Origin: an uncultured Eubacteriales bacterium | GTDB lineage: Bacteria; Bacillota; Clostridia; Saccharofermentanales; UBA5734 | Length of the DNA: 41,169 nt | NCBI GenBank assembly: GCA_903835065.1 | Contig: CAILLO010000029.1 | Coordinates: 1 to 41,169 of the forward strand | Reading direction: 5' to 3' | Made by a program: the position numbers and the translations under genes | Notes under the pieces: model-generated | The model's database searches: none | The model's input: only the letters and a program-made list of their open reading frames with translations | Told to the model about the DNA's origin: nothing | Part shown: positions 31,524 to 41,066 of the stretch, one piece after another | Numbering within the stretch: position 1 is the first letter of the stretch | How the letters are laid out: every line of letters starts with the position of its first letter

Positions 31524-31994
31524 TCAGGGTTCCGCGGGCAGGTCGACCCGGCAGGCGACCTCGGCCACGTCGGGGACCGCATCGCCGAAGAGCCCCTCCC
31601 GCAGCCGCCCGGGGCGGTAGCGCATCCTGCAGTCGACCGTGGAGTCGGACACGAGTTCGGCCTCCACCGACACGACGAGGCCGCCGAGCGGTCCGGACGC
31701 GGCGTTGGCCTCGATCTCGGACTCCAGGACCGCTCGGAAAGCGGCCATGTCCTCCTCGCCGATGCCCGACCCCAGGCGCGCCAGCGACAGGCACGGGAAC
31801 GCACAGGTCGCCGAAGCCTCCAGGATGGCGTGGGCCTCCCCGTCGAGCACGACGGCGTAGAGCGCCTTGGCCGCCAGCGCGAAGAGCGGCGCGGCGATGC
31901 CGACGGCCAACACGGCGATGACCAGCACCGCGCCTAGCGAACCTCGCCGGCGTACGTGGAGATCCTGCGGCAGAGCGTTTCCTTCCGGAACCAC
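31524..31994 (-). CDS. TadE-like minor pilin (second copy)
   Basis: A protein of up to 156 residues with a pseudopilin-like layout: a short basic stretch VRRRGSLG, a hydrophobic helix (AVLVIAVLAVGIAAPLFALAAKALYAVVL), then a soluble domain with four cysteines. It follows another TadE-like gene and precedes cpaB, the usual place for TadE/TadF. The start is uncertain. The GTG at 31994, ten bases after AGGAGG, overlaps the upstream gene by 61 bases but keeps the basic residues before the helix. The call is based on topology and context, not on a family motif. Confidence 0.65.
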   Translation of the reverse strand: MVPEGNALPQDLHVRRRGSLGAVLVIAVLAVGIAAPLFALAAKALYAVVLDGEAHAILEASATCAFPCLSLARLGSGIGEEDMAAFRAVLESEIEANAASGPLGGLVVSVEAELVSDSTVDCRMRYRPGRLREGLFGDAVPDVAEVACRVDLPAEP

Positions 31995-32329
31995 AGCGAC
32001 GCCACCTCCTCTCCGCCGACGAAGCCGGCGCCGATCGTCGGGAGCCGCGCCTTCGCCGTCACCTCGAGGACGAGGGGCGCCCCGAAGGGCGCCCCCTCGG
32101 TCGCTTCCACGGCGACGTCCTCGAAACCCGCCGCCTCGAGCGAGGCCGCGAGCGCCGACCGGTCCGCCTCCGGCAAGCCTCCGAGCGCATCCATGCGGAA
32201 CAGGGCGGTCCGGCAGAGCACGTCGAACTCGGCCCGGTGCAGGAAGGGGACCAGCAGGTCCACCATTCCCACCATCAGGGCGACCAGCAGCACCGCGGAG
32301 AACACCGCGACCAGCGTCCTGTCCAGCAT
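31934..32329 (-). CDS. TadE-like minor pilin (first copy)
   Basis: A 131-residue protein with a hydrophobic N-terminal helix (LVAVFSAVLLVALMVGMVDLLVPFL) directly after the start, followed by a soluble region with Cys residues and a closing RRISTYAGEVR. The layout and position between the Flp pilin and cpaB fit TadE/TadF minor pilins. GGAGG lies eight bases before the ATG. No specific motif was recognised. Confidence 0.65.
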   Translation of the reverse strand: MLDRTLVAVFSAVLLVALMVGMVDLLVPFLHRAEFDVLCRTALFRMDALGGLPEADRSALAASLEAAGFEDVAVEATEGAPFGAPLVLEVTAKARLPTIGAGFVGGEEVASLWFRKETLCRRISTYAGEVR

Positions 32330-32343
32330 GGCGGCGACCTCCC

Positions 32344-32598
32344 CTACACCAGGAAGAGGGTGTCGGCCATGTCGCCCCACCAGGAGCCCAGGCGGTCGAG
32401 CAGGTCGCCCGCGAAGGCCTGCAGGCCCGGGATCACGACCAGCGCGGCGATGATGACGCCGGCCGCGATGCCGATGACCTCGTTGATGCCGAAGCCCTTG
32501 CGGGTCTTCAGGCTGTGGACGGTGCTGGACAGTCTGCGGGCGGAGTGGTCGAGGGCGATGACGGTGAAGAGGACCGGGTGCTTGGTTTTCGTGTTCAT
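32344..32598 (-). CDS. Flp1-type type IVb pilin
   Basis: An 84-residue protein. A 33-residue polar leader ends KTRKGFG, followed by INEVIGIAAGVIIAALVVIPGLQAFAG, with the glutamate at position five after the Gly as in type IV pilins (cleavage after KGFG or nearby). Clostridial Flp1 pilins have a comparable layout. AAGGAGG lies seven bases before the ATG and is the strongest in the operon. A hairpin in the 48-base gap after tadC may help raise its expression. It is the likely main pilus subunit. Confidence 0.8.
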   Translation of the reverse strand: MNTKTKHPVLFTVIALDHSARRLSSTVHSLKTRKGFGINEVIGIAAGVIIAALVVIPGLQAFAGDLLDRLGSWWGDMADTLFLV

Positions 32599-32621
32599 GC
32601 GAACACCTCCTTTATTTCGCG

Positions 32622-32640
32622 CCGGCCATGCGAGGGCCGG
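32622..32640 (-). promoter_or_regulatory. Hairpin between tadC and the pilin gene
   Basis: CCGGCC pairs with GGCCGG around seven bases. It lies just upstream of the pilin ribosome site, in a gap where all other tad genes abut or overlap. It could mark an mRNA processing point that stabilises the pilin message. Confidence 0.45.
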
Positions 32641-32646
32641 GTCGCT

Positions 32647-33492
32647 TCAGGCGAAGACGCTGCCGAGTGCCCGATAGGCGTCGAAGAGGACCGGCAGCAG
32701 GAACAGCAGCACGAGCGGGGACGCGGAGAGCAGGGCGGCCACGACCAGGCGGGTGCGGACCCCCTCCGTCTCCTTCTGCATTCCGTTGAAGTACTTCGAG
32801 AACATGATCTCCTCCATGCGCCACAGCATCCGGCCGCCGCCGCCGGTTTCCACGCACTGGCGGATCGCGACGCACAGCATCTCGCTGTCATGTCCCTTGA
32901 ACGACCGCCGCAGCTCGTCGAGGGACCGCTCGAGATCGAGCGTCAGCTCGTAGGTCGCGACGAAGCGCACGAAGACGTCCTTCACCACCGGGTCGTCCAT
33001 GACCTCGTGCAGGCCGCGGATGGCGTCGGTCGCCCGGATGCCCGATCCGACCTGGGCGTCGAGGAACCGGTAGGCCTTGTAGGCGCTGCGCGTCAGCGCC
33101 CTCGAGCGCGAGGCGGTGCGGCCGGAGACCACGACCCGGGTCATCCCGACGACCGCCAGCGCGATGCCGAGGCCTGCGCCAGGCCCCCGCCCGGCGGCGA
33201 GGCAGGCGGCGCACAGCAATGCGGGGACAACGGACAGGCATGCGAGATAGCCTTCCCAGGCCCAGGGCGCCCGGTACCCCGCTTCCGCGACGACCGGCTC
33301 GCACTTCGCGCGCAGGGCGTCCAGCCAGGCCGGGAGCTTGCCGCTCCGACGCGTCCGGCCAAGAGGGGGCTCCGAGGGCATCGCCCGCCGCATGACCGGC
33401 TTTGCGCGGCAGACCACGGTCGGCGCCGCATAATAGGCGGCGGACCCCCCCAGGGCGGCCGCGAAGAGCGCGAATCCGAAGGCGGCGTTCAT
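32647..33492 (-). CDS. tadC: TadC-like type II secretion F-domain protein
   Basis: A 281-residue inner-membrane platform protein. It has hydrophobic segments near 1-25, 83-120 and the C-terminus (LVVAALLSASPLVLLFLLPVLF), with a T2SSF cytoplasmic helical domain between (YRFLDAQVGSGIRATDAIRGLHEVMDDPVVKDVF..., then SEMLCVAIRQCVETGGGGRMLWRMEEIM). With TadB it forms the platform for pilus assembly. Its ATG overlaps the tadB stop by four bases. Confidence 0.85.
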   Translation of the reverse strand: MNAAFGFALFAAALGGSAAYYAAPTVVCRAKPVMRRAMPSEPPLGRTRRSGKLPAWLDALRAKCEPVVAEAGYRAPWAWEGYLACLSVVPALLCAACLAAGRGPGAGLGIALAVVGMTRVVVSGRTASRSRALTRSAYKAYRFLDAQVGSGIRATDAIRGLHEVMDDPVVKDVFVRFVATYELTLDLERSLDELRRSFKGHDSEMLCVAIRQCVETGGGGRMLWRMEEIMFSKYFNGMQKETEGVRTRLVVAALLSASPLVLLFLLPVLFDAYRALGSVFA

Positions 33493-34340
33493 CCGCGCAC
33501 CCCCGAGGCGGACAGCAGCAGATAGCCGCCGGCGAGGTAGAGTCCCGCGGCGAGGTAGGCCGCGAGGTTCCCGAGGCTCGTCCCGAAGAAGAGGTCGCGG
33601 GCCGAACCGGGACCGGTCAGGATCGCGAGCGCGACGGGCGGGACGGCGGCGACCACGGCGAGGACGATGGCCCGGTCCCGGGACGTCGAGATCCTGCGCC
33701 GGTTGTATTCCTCCTCGATGCGTCCGAGCTGGGTCTCGGTGCCTTCTAGGAACTTCGACAGGTCGCCGCGGTAGCGCAGGTTGAAGCGCACCGAAGTCAC
33801 GAATTCGCGGAACTGCGCCTGGTCGGCCACGTCGCCGAACATCTCGAGGGAGCGCTCGACGCCCATTCCACCGCGGATGCGCGTCACGAGGTCGCGCACA
33901 TGCCCGCGCATGGGTTCGCCGAGCCCGGATGCCGCGCTCTTCTCGAAGGCGTACAGCAGGTCCTCGCGCACGGCGCACCAGCGGTTGAGCAGGCCGACCA
34001 GCTCGAGCAGGCGGCGCCGGGTGCGTTCCCCCTGGATGCCCGCCGCGGTGTCCAGCGCGAGGTACTCTCCGACGCCCACCGCGACCGCGACCACCGCCGA
34101 CCCGAACGCGCCGGCTCCGTATCCGGCCGCGACCGCCCCGCACGCCACGGCGACGCCGAGGCCCGCGCGGAGCAGCGAGCGGCCGTCGAGCCTGGGAAGC
34201 GCCCGCAGCAGGCCGGACCTATGCCCGAACCCCTCGATCCGGCGTTCCAGCTTCGTCGGGGACTTCCCCCGGCGCGGTGCGCGGGCGCTCCCGCCCCGCA
34301 TCCTGCCAGACCCTCCGGAATCGGAACCGCTCCCCACCAT
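33489..34340 (-). CDS. tadB: TadB-like type II secretion F-domain protein
   Basis: A 283-residue platform protein. Two hydrophobic stretches near 60-100 are followed by a helical T2SSF region (LLELVGLLNRWCAVREDLLYAFEKSAASGL..., VRDLVTRIRGGMGVERSLEMF) and two C-terminal membrane segments. Two starts are possible: ATG 34340 (GGAGG nine bases before) and ATG 34301 (GGAGG ten bases before). Both lie inside the cpaF 3' end, giving an overlap of 122 or 83 bases. This is longer than any other overlap in the operon. Confidence 0.82.
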   Translation of the reverse strand: MVGSGSDSGGSGRMRGGSARAPRRGKSPTKLERRIEGFGHRSGLLRALPRLDGRSLLRAGLGVAVACGAVAAGYGAGAFGSAVVAVAVGVGEYLALDTAAGIQGERTRRRLLELVGLLNRWCAVREDLLYAFEKSAASGLGEPMRGHVRDLVTRIRGGMGVERSLEMFGDVADQAQFREFVTSVRFNLRYRGDLSKFLEGTETQLGRIEEEYNRRRISTSRDRAIVLAVVAAVPPVALAILTGPGSARDLFFGTSLGNLAAYLAAGLYLAGGYLLLSASGVRG

Positions 34341-35490
34341 CGTCGAACCCCTCCACCGCCAGCCATTCCACCAACCGGTACCGTTCCAGGAACAGGACGT
34401 CGTCCACGCTGCCCCCGGCTATCCTCTTCAAGGTCCGTTCGCCGTCCCCCGAAGCACCGGGCCGCGCGAGCGACACCAGCCGGTCCAGGGCGTCCGACGC
34501 CCGCTCCGCGTGCACGGTCGCAAGGCACCGATGGCCCGAGAACGCCGCCCGGAGGAACTCGTACGCCTCGTCCCCCACGATCTCCCCGATGCAGTAGGTG
34601 TCGAGGGACATCGTCAGGCCATCCGACACGAGGTCCCGCAGCGTCACGGGACGGCCGCCCTCGTTCTTCTTCTTGATGCGCTGCTGGATGCAGAAGGGCT
34701 TGTCGGGAAAGATCTCCGAGTCGCTCTCGGCGACGAGCACGCGCTCCATTTCGGGCATCGCCTTCACGAACGCCCGCAGCAGAGTCGTCTTGCCTGCGGC
34801 GCCGCGCCCGCAGAACAGCACCGTCCGGCCACTCCCCGCAAGGTCTCGGAGCCTTCCGGACAGTCCTTCCGCGAGCATTCCGGCCACGGACAGCTCCTCC
34901 AGCGAAAACGCCTCGCGTCGATGCTTGCGGACGCTGATCGACGGGCCGTCCACGTTGCGGGGCGGGATCGCCACATTGATGCGCAGCCGGCGCGCCTCGT
35001 CGGTCACGCGGCAGTGGCTGTCGTTCTCGTTGAGGATTCCGCCATTGCGGATCACGACGAGGCGGCAGTAAGCGTCGAAGGTTTTCTCGTCCGGGAAGCG
35101 CACGTCGACGCGCGAGCGCTCGCCGTTCCGCTTCACGGAGAACTCGTCGAAGCGCGTGCCGTCGATGTCCGAGACCGCGTCGTCCTCCACGAGCTCCTGG
35201 AGCGGTCCGTAACCGAACATGAAGTCGAGGACGCGCCTCACCAGCTCCTCCCGGTACAGTCCGAACCGCAGTCGCTCCCCTTCGGCCTGCTTGAGAATCA
35301 GGGACTCGAGTGTCCCGCGTTCCATCCGGCCTGCCGCGACCTCAGCCACGAGGTCCGGGCTGTCCGTCAGGATCGACACGGAAATCGCCGAGACGAGCGC
35401 CGTCATGCCGGCGCCGTCGGGACCGGTCTCCTGGGGCGCGAGGCGGCCGAACCGCTCGGCCAGGGCGTGGTGGGACGTCACGACCGGCAT
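34219..35490 (-). CDS. cpaF: CpaF/TadA-family pilus assembly ATPase
   Basis: A 423-residue secretion ATPase that powers pilus assembly. It has the family's GYGPLQELVEDDAVSDI (93-109), DGPSISVRKHRR, Walker A GRGAAGKTT with Lys234, the Asp box ESDSEIF, and the MSLDTYCIGEIVGDEAYEFL and HRCLATVHAERA segments corresponding to Walker B and the His box. The sequence is divergent from proteobacterial CpaF (GEIVGDEA in place of GEVRGxEA) and typical of Bacillota forms. GGGGAGG lies nine bases before the ATG, two bases after the kinase-TadZ stop. Confidence 0.92.
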   Translation of the reverse strand: MPVVTSHHALAERFGRLAPQETGPDGAGMTALVSAISVSILTDSPDLVAEVAAGRMERGTLESLILKQAEGERLRFGLYREELVRRVLDFMFGYGPLQELVEDDAVSDIDGTRFDEFSVKRNGERSRVDVRFPDEKTFDAYCRLVVIRNGGILNENDSHCRVTDEARRLRINVAIPPRNVDGPSISVRKHRREAFSLEELSVAGMLAEGLSGRLRDLAGSGRTVLFCGRGAAGKTTLLRAFVKAMPEMERVLVAESDSEIFPDKPFCIQQRIKKKNEGGRPVTLRDLVSDGLTMSLDTYCIGEIVGDEAYEFLRAAFSGHRCLATVHAERASDALDRLVSLARPGASGDGERTLKRIAGGSVDDVLFLERYRLVEWLAVEGFDDGGERFRFRRVWQDAGRERPRTAPGEVPDEAGTPDRGVRA

Positions 35491-35492
35491 GG

Positions 35493-37151
35493 TCAGCGCC
35501 CTCCCCGCCCGGACGCGGAAGCGGCGCAGAGGCGTGTCAGCAGCGCACGGTATTCGCGGACGGTCTTCTCGTCCAGCGAGGCCGCGTGCGGGCGGCCGGC
35601 GCTCGACAGCGCGCGCCTGCGGGGCGTGTCGGAGACGCAGCCGCAGAAGGCTCCCCCGGACAGCTCCTCCATCGTCCCCCACCCGAGGTCCGCCCCCGCG
35701 TGGTGCTCGAAGGCCACGAACCGCACGCGCGACCGGTCGAGCTGGCGGCGCACGGACAGGAAACCGATGTATCGGTTGAATTCGCGGAAATCCGCCACGC
35801 GGCCGCGCACGGCGACCACGACGGATTCGGACAGCATCAGGGAAAGGCAGGTGAAGGCGTCGTACAGGAAGCGCCCGCACAGCACCACCACCGAGTCGAA
35901 GGCGGCCCCAGAGAGCCGCAGCACCTGCGCCAGGCCTTCGGCCGAGTAGTATTCGTAATCCTCCATGCGGTAATCGCCGGCGAGCGCGCTCACGCCCCGC
36001 ACCGCCGTCGGGCGTGCGATCGCGGCGACCGCGTCGGGCGTCAGCCGCCCTCGCGCGTGCTCCTCCATCGCCTCGTCCAGCCCTCCGCCGCCGAACAGGC
36101 GGGACGCGGCCGTTTCCGGTCGGCGCTCCTCCCGCAGGCCGAGCAACAGGTCGGCCCGGGGATTCAGCAGGTCGGCGTCGACGACGAGGACGCGGCGCCC
36201 CTCCGACGCCAGCACCGCCGCCAGTTCGCAACCGAACTCGGGCGCATCCCAGACGCACAGCGGCGAAGGGGGCACGGGCCGCGGACCGGTCGCGGCGCGC
36301 GGCAGCGACACGGTCTTCGGGCCGACCGCGGCCGAATCGACGGTCTTCGGTCGTCTCGCTTCGTGTTCCGGGTCGGTCGGGACGGGTCCCATCATCGGCA
36401 GCAGCGCCTCGAGGTCCGCCGCAAACTCGTTCGCGGAGCCGTACCGGTCCTCCGGGTCGATCGCGAGGCAACGTGCCGCGATGCGGGACAACGGCGCTCC
36501 GGCGTCCGCGATCAGGTCCCGGGCGGAGAATGGGCGCGCAGGGTCGGGTGCGCGACCGGACAACAGCCGCACGAGCGTCGCCCCGAGCGAATAGACGTCG
36601 CTTTCGATCCGCGCCCCCCGACCGCCCAGCACCTCCGGCGCCGCATAGCCCGGTGTGCCGTGGAGGTCGGCCGTCCCGCGCGCCAGGGACAGCGGAAGCG
36701 CCGCACCGAAATCGATCAGGCAGGGGGCCCCGCGGACCCCGACGACGATGTTCGAGGGCTTGACGTCGAGGTGCAGCAGCGGCTCGGGCTCCTGCCAGTG
36801 CAGGAAGTCCACGGCGCGCGCGATGCCGGCCATCCAGCGGACGGCGTCCGCCTCGCGGACCTTGCCGCCGGCGCTCTCGGCGACCGACTCCAGCGTCTCC
36901 CCCTCCAGGTATTCGATCACGAGCCAGGAGTCCCCGTCCTGTTCGACTTCCTCGAGCACCCGCGGCAGCGCGGGGTGGCGGAGCTCGGCGAGCAGGCCCG
37001 CGACGTCGGGCGAGCGGAAGGAGGCAGCCGGGCGGAGCGTCCAGCGTACGCTCGTGCGCACGTTCTCGGCGAGGCAGGCGTCTCCGGACCTCTCCAGCAC
37101 CCGGTATCGTCCGGCGACCAGTGCGTCCTTCTCCAACGGGTCCATGGCCAT
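35493..37151 (-). CDS. Hanks-type kinase domain fused to a TadZ/CpaE-like domain
   Basis: A 552-residue cytoplasmic protein. Residues about 14-255 form a Ser/Thr kinase fold: HLDVKPSN (127-134, catalytic Asp129), LIDFG (145-149), GTPGYAAPE (165-173) and SDVYSLG (184-190). The N-lobe is abnormal: the glycine loop reads RSGDACLAE, and where VAIK should be the sequence is WTLR (Arg40), so the ATP-anchoring Lys is absent. A linker holds two PKTV repeats (268-271, 278-281). Residues about 297-520 resemble TadZ/CpaE: VLVVDADLLNPRADLLLG is the MinD-like second strand, but the P-loop KGGVGKT position reads WDAPEFG. TadZ proteins often have degraded P-loops. It heads the tad operon, so it probably guides pilus placement or signalling. 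Catalysis is uncertain in both halves. Confidence 0.85.
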   Translation of the reverse strand: MAMDPLEKDALVAGRYRVLERSGDACLAENVRTSVRWTLRPAASFRSPDVAGLLAELRHPALPRVLEEVEQDGDSWLVIEYLEGETLESVAESAGGKVREADAVRWMAGIARAVDFLHWQEPEPLLHLDVKPSNIVVGVRGAPCLIDFGAALPLSLARGTADLHGTPGYAAPEVLGGRGARIESDVYSLGATLVRLLSGRAPDPARPFSARDLIADAGAPLSRIAARCLAIDPEDRYGSANEFAADLEALLPMMGPVPTDPEHEARRPKTVDSAAVGPKTVSLPRAATGPRPVPPSPLCVWDAPEFGCELAAVLASEGRRVLVVDADLLNPRADLLLGLREERRPETAASRLFGGGGLDEAMEEHARGRLTPDAVAAIARPTAVRGVSALAGDYRMEDYEYYSAEGLAQVLRLSGAAFDSVVVLCGRFLYDAFTCLSLMLSESVVVAVRGRVADFREFNRYIGFLSVRRQLDRSRVRFVAFEHHAGADLGWGTMEELSGGAFCGCVSDTPRRRALSSAGRPHAASLDEKTVREYRALLTRLCAASASGRGGR

Positions 37152-37346
37152 CGCGTCCTCCTCGCGCGGCCGGTTTCCTCCGGTCGCTCCTCGAGGATAC
37201 GTCGCGCGGACCCGCGACGGGTTCCGCCCGTTCCGACATCGCCGGCGGATTCCCGCCAGCCGCCGACAAACCGCGCCGGTTTTCCCGCCGCAGGGCGCGG
37301 ACCCGGCCCTCTGCGCCCGCCGCGCCCGCGTCAGTTCACGACGGAA

Positions 37347-37382
37347 AGGGCCGCCGGCGCTGTCCCTAGCACCGGCGGCCCT
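37347..37382 (-). terminator. Terminator after clpX
   Basis: An eleven-base arm AGGGCCGCCGG pairs with CCGGCGGCCCT around 14 bases, 61 bases past the clpX stop. A short TTTCC run follows on the minus strand, and CTTTCTTG on the plus. It separates clpX from the tad operon; the rest of 37152-37443 shows no gene and no clear tad promoter. Confidence 0.7.
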
Positions 37383-37443
37383 CTTTCTTGCCAGCGGTCC
37401 CGGGGTCGCCCTCTCGAGCCCTCCCCGCCGCGTACTGCCGCTG

Positions 37444-38790
<1,347 letters not shown>

Positions 38791-38799
38791 CTGCTTCCT

Positions 38800-39384
38800 C
38801 TACTTCCGCTTGTCCATGATGTGGTCGATCAGTCCGTAGGCCCTGGCTTCGTCGGAGGTCATCCAGTAGTCGCGCTCGGTGTCGACGTCGATCTTCTCGA
38901 TCGGCTGGCCCGTGCGCTCGGCGAGGATTTTGTTCAGGCGCTTGCGCGTCTTCACGATCTGCTCGGCCGCGATCCGGATGTCGGTCGCCTGGCCCTGGGC
39001 GCCGCCGCTGGGCTGGTGGATCATCACCTCGGCGTTGGGCAGGGCGAACCGCTTGCCCGGGGCGCCGGCGGCGAGCAGGAAGGCGCCCATCGAGGCGGCC
39101 ATGCCGACGCAGATCGTCTGGACGTCGGGCTTGATGTACTGCATGGTGTCGTAGATCATGAAGCCGGCCGTGATCAGGCCGCCCGGGCTGTTGATGTAGA
39201 ACTGGATGTCCTTCTCGGGGTCCTCGGCCTCGAGGAACAGCAGCTGCGCGGTGATCAGGCTCGCGGTGACCTCGTTCACCTCGTCGCTCAGCATGATGAT
39301 GCGTTCCTTGAGAAGGCGGGAATAGATGTCGTACGACCGCTCCCCGCGGTTGGTCTGTTCGATGACGATGGGCACGAGACTCAT
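38800..39384 (-). CDS. clpP: ATP-dependent Clp protease proteolytic subunit ClpP
   Basis: A 194-residue serine protease. The catalytic triad is visible as Ser98 in GMAASMGAF, His123 in MIHQPSGG and Asp172 in DTERDYWM. The N-terminal [22 protein letters not shown] and [29 protein letters not shown] segments are typical. It forms the tetradecameric chamber with ClpX. It follows tig by about 117 bases, the standard tig-clpP-clpX order. Confidence 0.98.
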   Translation of the reverse strand: MSLVPIVIEQTNRGERSYDIYSRLLKERIIMLSDEVNEVTASLITAQLLFLEAEDPEKDIQFYINSPGGLITAGFMIYDTMQYIKPDVQTICVGMAASMGAFLLAAGAPGKRFALPNAEVMIHQPSGGAQGQATDIRIAAEQIVKTRKRLNKILAERTGQPIEKIDVDTERDYWMTSDEARAYGLIDHIMDKRK

Positions 39385-39410
39385 GGGGAATGCTCCTTCC
39401 AGATGCGGAA

Positions 39411-39428
39411 GGGCGCCTCGAAGCGCCC
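39411..39428 (-). promoter_or_regulatory. Hairpin in the tig-clpP gap
   Basis: GGGCGC pairs with GCGCCC around six bases, 27 bases before the clpP start. A TAGAAT box lies just upstream (39454-39449) with no convincing -35 (TTCCGG at a 20-base spacing). It could be a leader stem of a separate clpP transcript. Confidence 0.4.
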
Positions 39429-39501
39429 ACCGCGGTGTCGATATCCGTATTCTATTGTCTTTCCTTGACCTTCGCCGGAACGTATGTGACGTTCCCTGCC
39501 C

Positions 39502-40911
39502 TCACTCGGCCTTGGCGGGCTTCTCGGCCTTGGGGGCCTTGGCGGGTTTCTCGGCCTTGGGCACCTTCTCGACCTTCTTCGCCTTCGCCGGCTTCTCGGC
39601 TTCGGCGGGCTTCTCGGCCTGCGCGGCGGTCGGCTTCGCAGCCGCGGTCAGCAGCTCCAGGGTCTTGCGGGACACGACGTTCTCGCGCAGGAAGCCGTCC
39701 TCGCCGGGGGTGATCCGGGTCTTCAGCTCTTCCGGCTTCATCCCGTAAACGGTCGCCATGCGGGCGACCTCCTCCTCGACTTCCTCGTCGGAGGCGGTGA
39801 CGCCCTCGGCCTTGCCGATGCGCTCGACCACGAGCTGGGTCTTCACGCGGACCGCGGCCATGTCGGCGAAGCCCTTGCGGAACTCATCCATCGTCTGGCC
39901 GAGATACTGCAGGTACTGGTCGAGCTCGAGCCCCTGGTAGCGCATGCGCTGGCCATAGTCCTCGACCATGTGGTCGACCTCGCGGTCGATCATCGCCTGC
40001 GGAATCTCGACGGCGGCGTTGCCGACGGCCTCCTTGAGGACGTTCTCCTCATAGGCGTGCTCGGCCTTGTGCTCCGCATCGTCCTCGAGCTTGGCGCGGA
40101 GGCTCTTCCGGTATTCCGCCAGCGTATCGAACTCGCTGACGTCCTTGGCGAACTCGTCGTCGAGGACGGGAAGCTCGCGCAGCCGGACGGCGTGGACCTT
40201 CACGGCGAAGACGGCCTTCTGGCCCTTCAGGGCCTCGCTCTGGTAGTCCTCGGGGAAGGTCACGTCGATATCGAAGGACTCGCCGGCGAAGTGTCCGACC
40301 AGCTGGGCTTCGAAGCCGGGAATGAAGGAGTTCGACCCGATCTTCAGTTCGTGGTTCTCGTCCTTGCCGCCTTCGAACGGGATTCCGTCGACGGTGCCCT
40401 CGTAGTCGAGCGTGGCGGTGTCGCCGTCGGCGATCGGCCTGTCCTCGACGGGCACCATGCGGGCGTTGCGTTCGCGCACGCGCTCGAGTTCCTTGTCGAC
40501 GTCCTCCTCGGAAACGGGGTATTCGGGCTTCTCGGCGGAGACGCCGAGGTACTGGCCCAGGGTCACGTCGGGCTTCACCGTGATCGTGGCGGTGAACTTG
40601 AGGCCCTTGGCGCCGCCGATTTCGAGGATGTCGATCTCGGGGCGGGCGACGGGCTCCAGGCCCTGCTCGACGACGATCTTCGGGTATGCCTCGTTGATGC
40701 ACGCCTCGACGGCGTCGTCGTAGAGGACGCCCTCTCCGTAGTATTTGACCACGACGCTGTACGGGGCCTTGCCCGGGCGGAATCCGGGGATGCTGAAGCG
40801 GCGGGCGTTCTTGATATAGGAACGCTGCATCGCCTTCGCGAAGGTCTCGGGGTCGACATCGATCGTCAGGACGACGACGCTGTTTTCTTTCTTCTGGATT
40901 TCGACTGCCAT
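39502..40911 (-). CDS. tig: Trigger factor
   Basis: A 469-residue ribosome-associated chaperone and prolyl isomerase. The N-terminal ribosome-binding domain carries the signature GFRPGKAPYSVV. The FKBP-like domain runs about 160-245 (GDTATLDYEGTVDGIPFEGG, FIPGFEAQLVGHFAGE, FPEDY), and the helical C-domain follows. The last ~45 residues are an added K-P-A-K-A-E-type repeat tail, low-complexity and not usual in the family. AGGAGG lies nine bases before the chosen ATG, with a promoter 63 bases upstream. Confidence 0.97.
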   Translation of the reverse strand: MAVEIQKKENSVVVLTIDVDPETFAKAMQRSYIKNARRFSIPGFRPGKAPYSVVVKYYGEGVLYDDAVEACINEAYPKIVVEQGLEPVARPEIDILEIGGAKGLKFTATITVKPDVTLGQYLGVSAEKPEYPVSEEDVDKELERVRERNARMVPVEDRPIADGDTATLDYEGTVDGIPFEGGKDENHELKIGSNSFIPGFEAQLVGHFAGESFDIDVTFPEDYQSEALKGQKAVFAVKVHAVRLRELPVLDDEFAKDVSEFDTLAEYRKSLRAKLEDDAEHKAEHAYEENVLKEAVGNAAVEIPQAMIDREVDHMVEDYGQRMRYQGLELDQYLQYLGQTMDEFRKGFADMAAVRVKTQLVVERIGKAEGVTASDEEVEEEVARMATVYGMKPEELKTRITPGEDGFLRENVVSRKTLELLTAAAKPTAAQAEKPAEAEKPAKAKKVEKVPKAEKPAKAPKAEKPAKAE

Positions 40912-40973
40912 GTGCTGGGCCCTCCTGGTGCGGCCGGATCCGGGCCGCTCGTGTCGTTCGAAAACGCCACACG

Positions 40974-41002
40974 ATTGTACCACAGAGGTCGCGCGAGCGG
41001 AA
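40974..41002 (-). promoter_or_regulatory. Promoter of tig
   Basis: TTCCGC at 41002-40997 and TACAAT at 40979-40974, spacing 17. The -10 is good; the -35 is weak. Confidence 0.6.
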
Positions 41003-41048
41003 CAGGAACGATGCGGCGCGCGTCGAGGGGGTCATTTGCAATCCTTAA

Positions 41049-41066
41049 CTCCCGTGAGGTCGGGAG
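41049..41066. promoter_or_regulatory. Inverted repeat in the tig-divergent intergenic region
   Basis: CTCCCG and CGGGAG flank six bases. It touches the first copy of the 14-base direct repeat and lies upstream of the plus-strand promoter candidate. Confidence 0.4.

Noticed and set aside
37152-37346. Promoter of the tad operon
   Set aside because: A TATCCT box is present near 37196-37201, but no -35 match was found at a suitable distance, so I did not list it.
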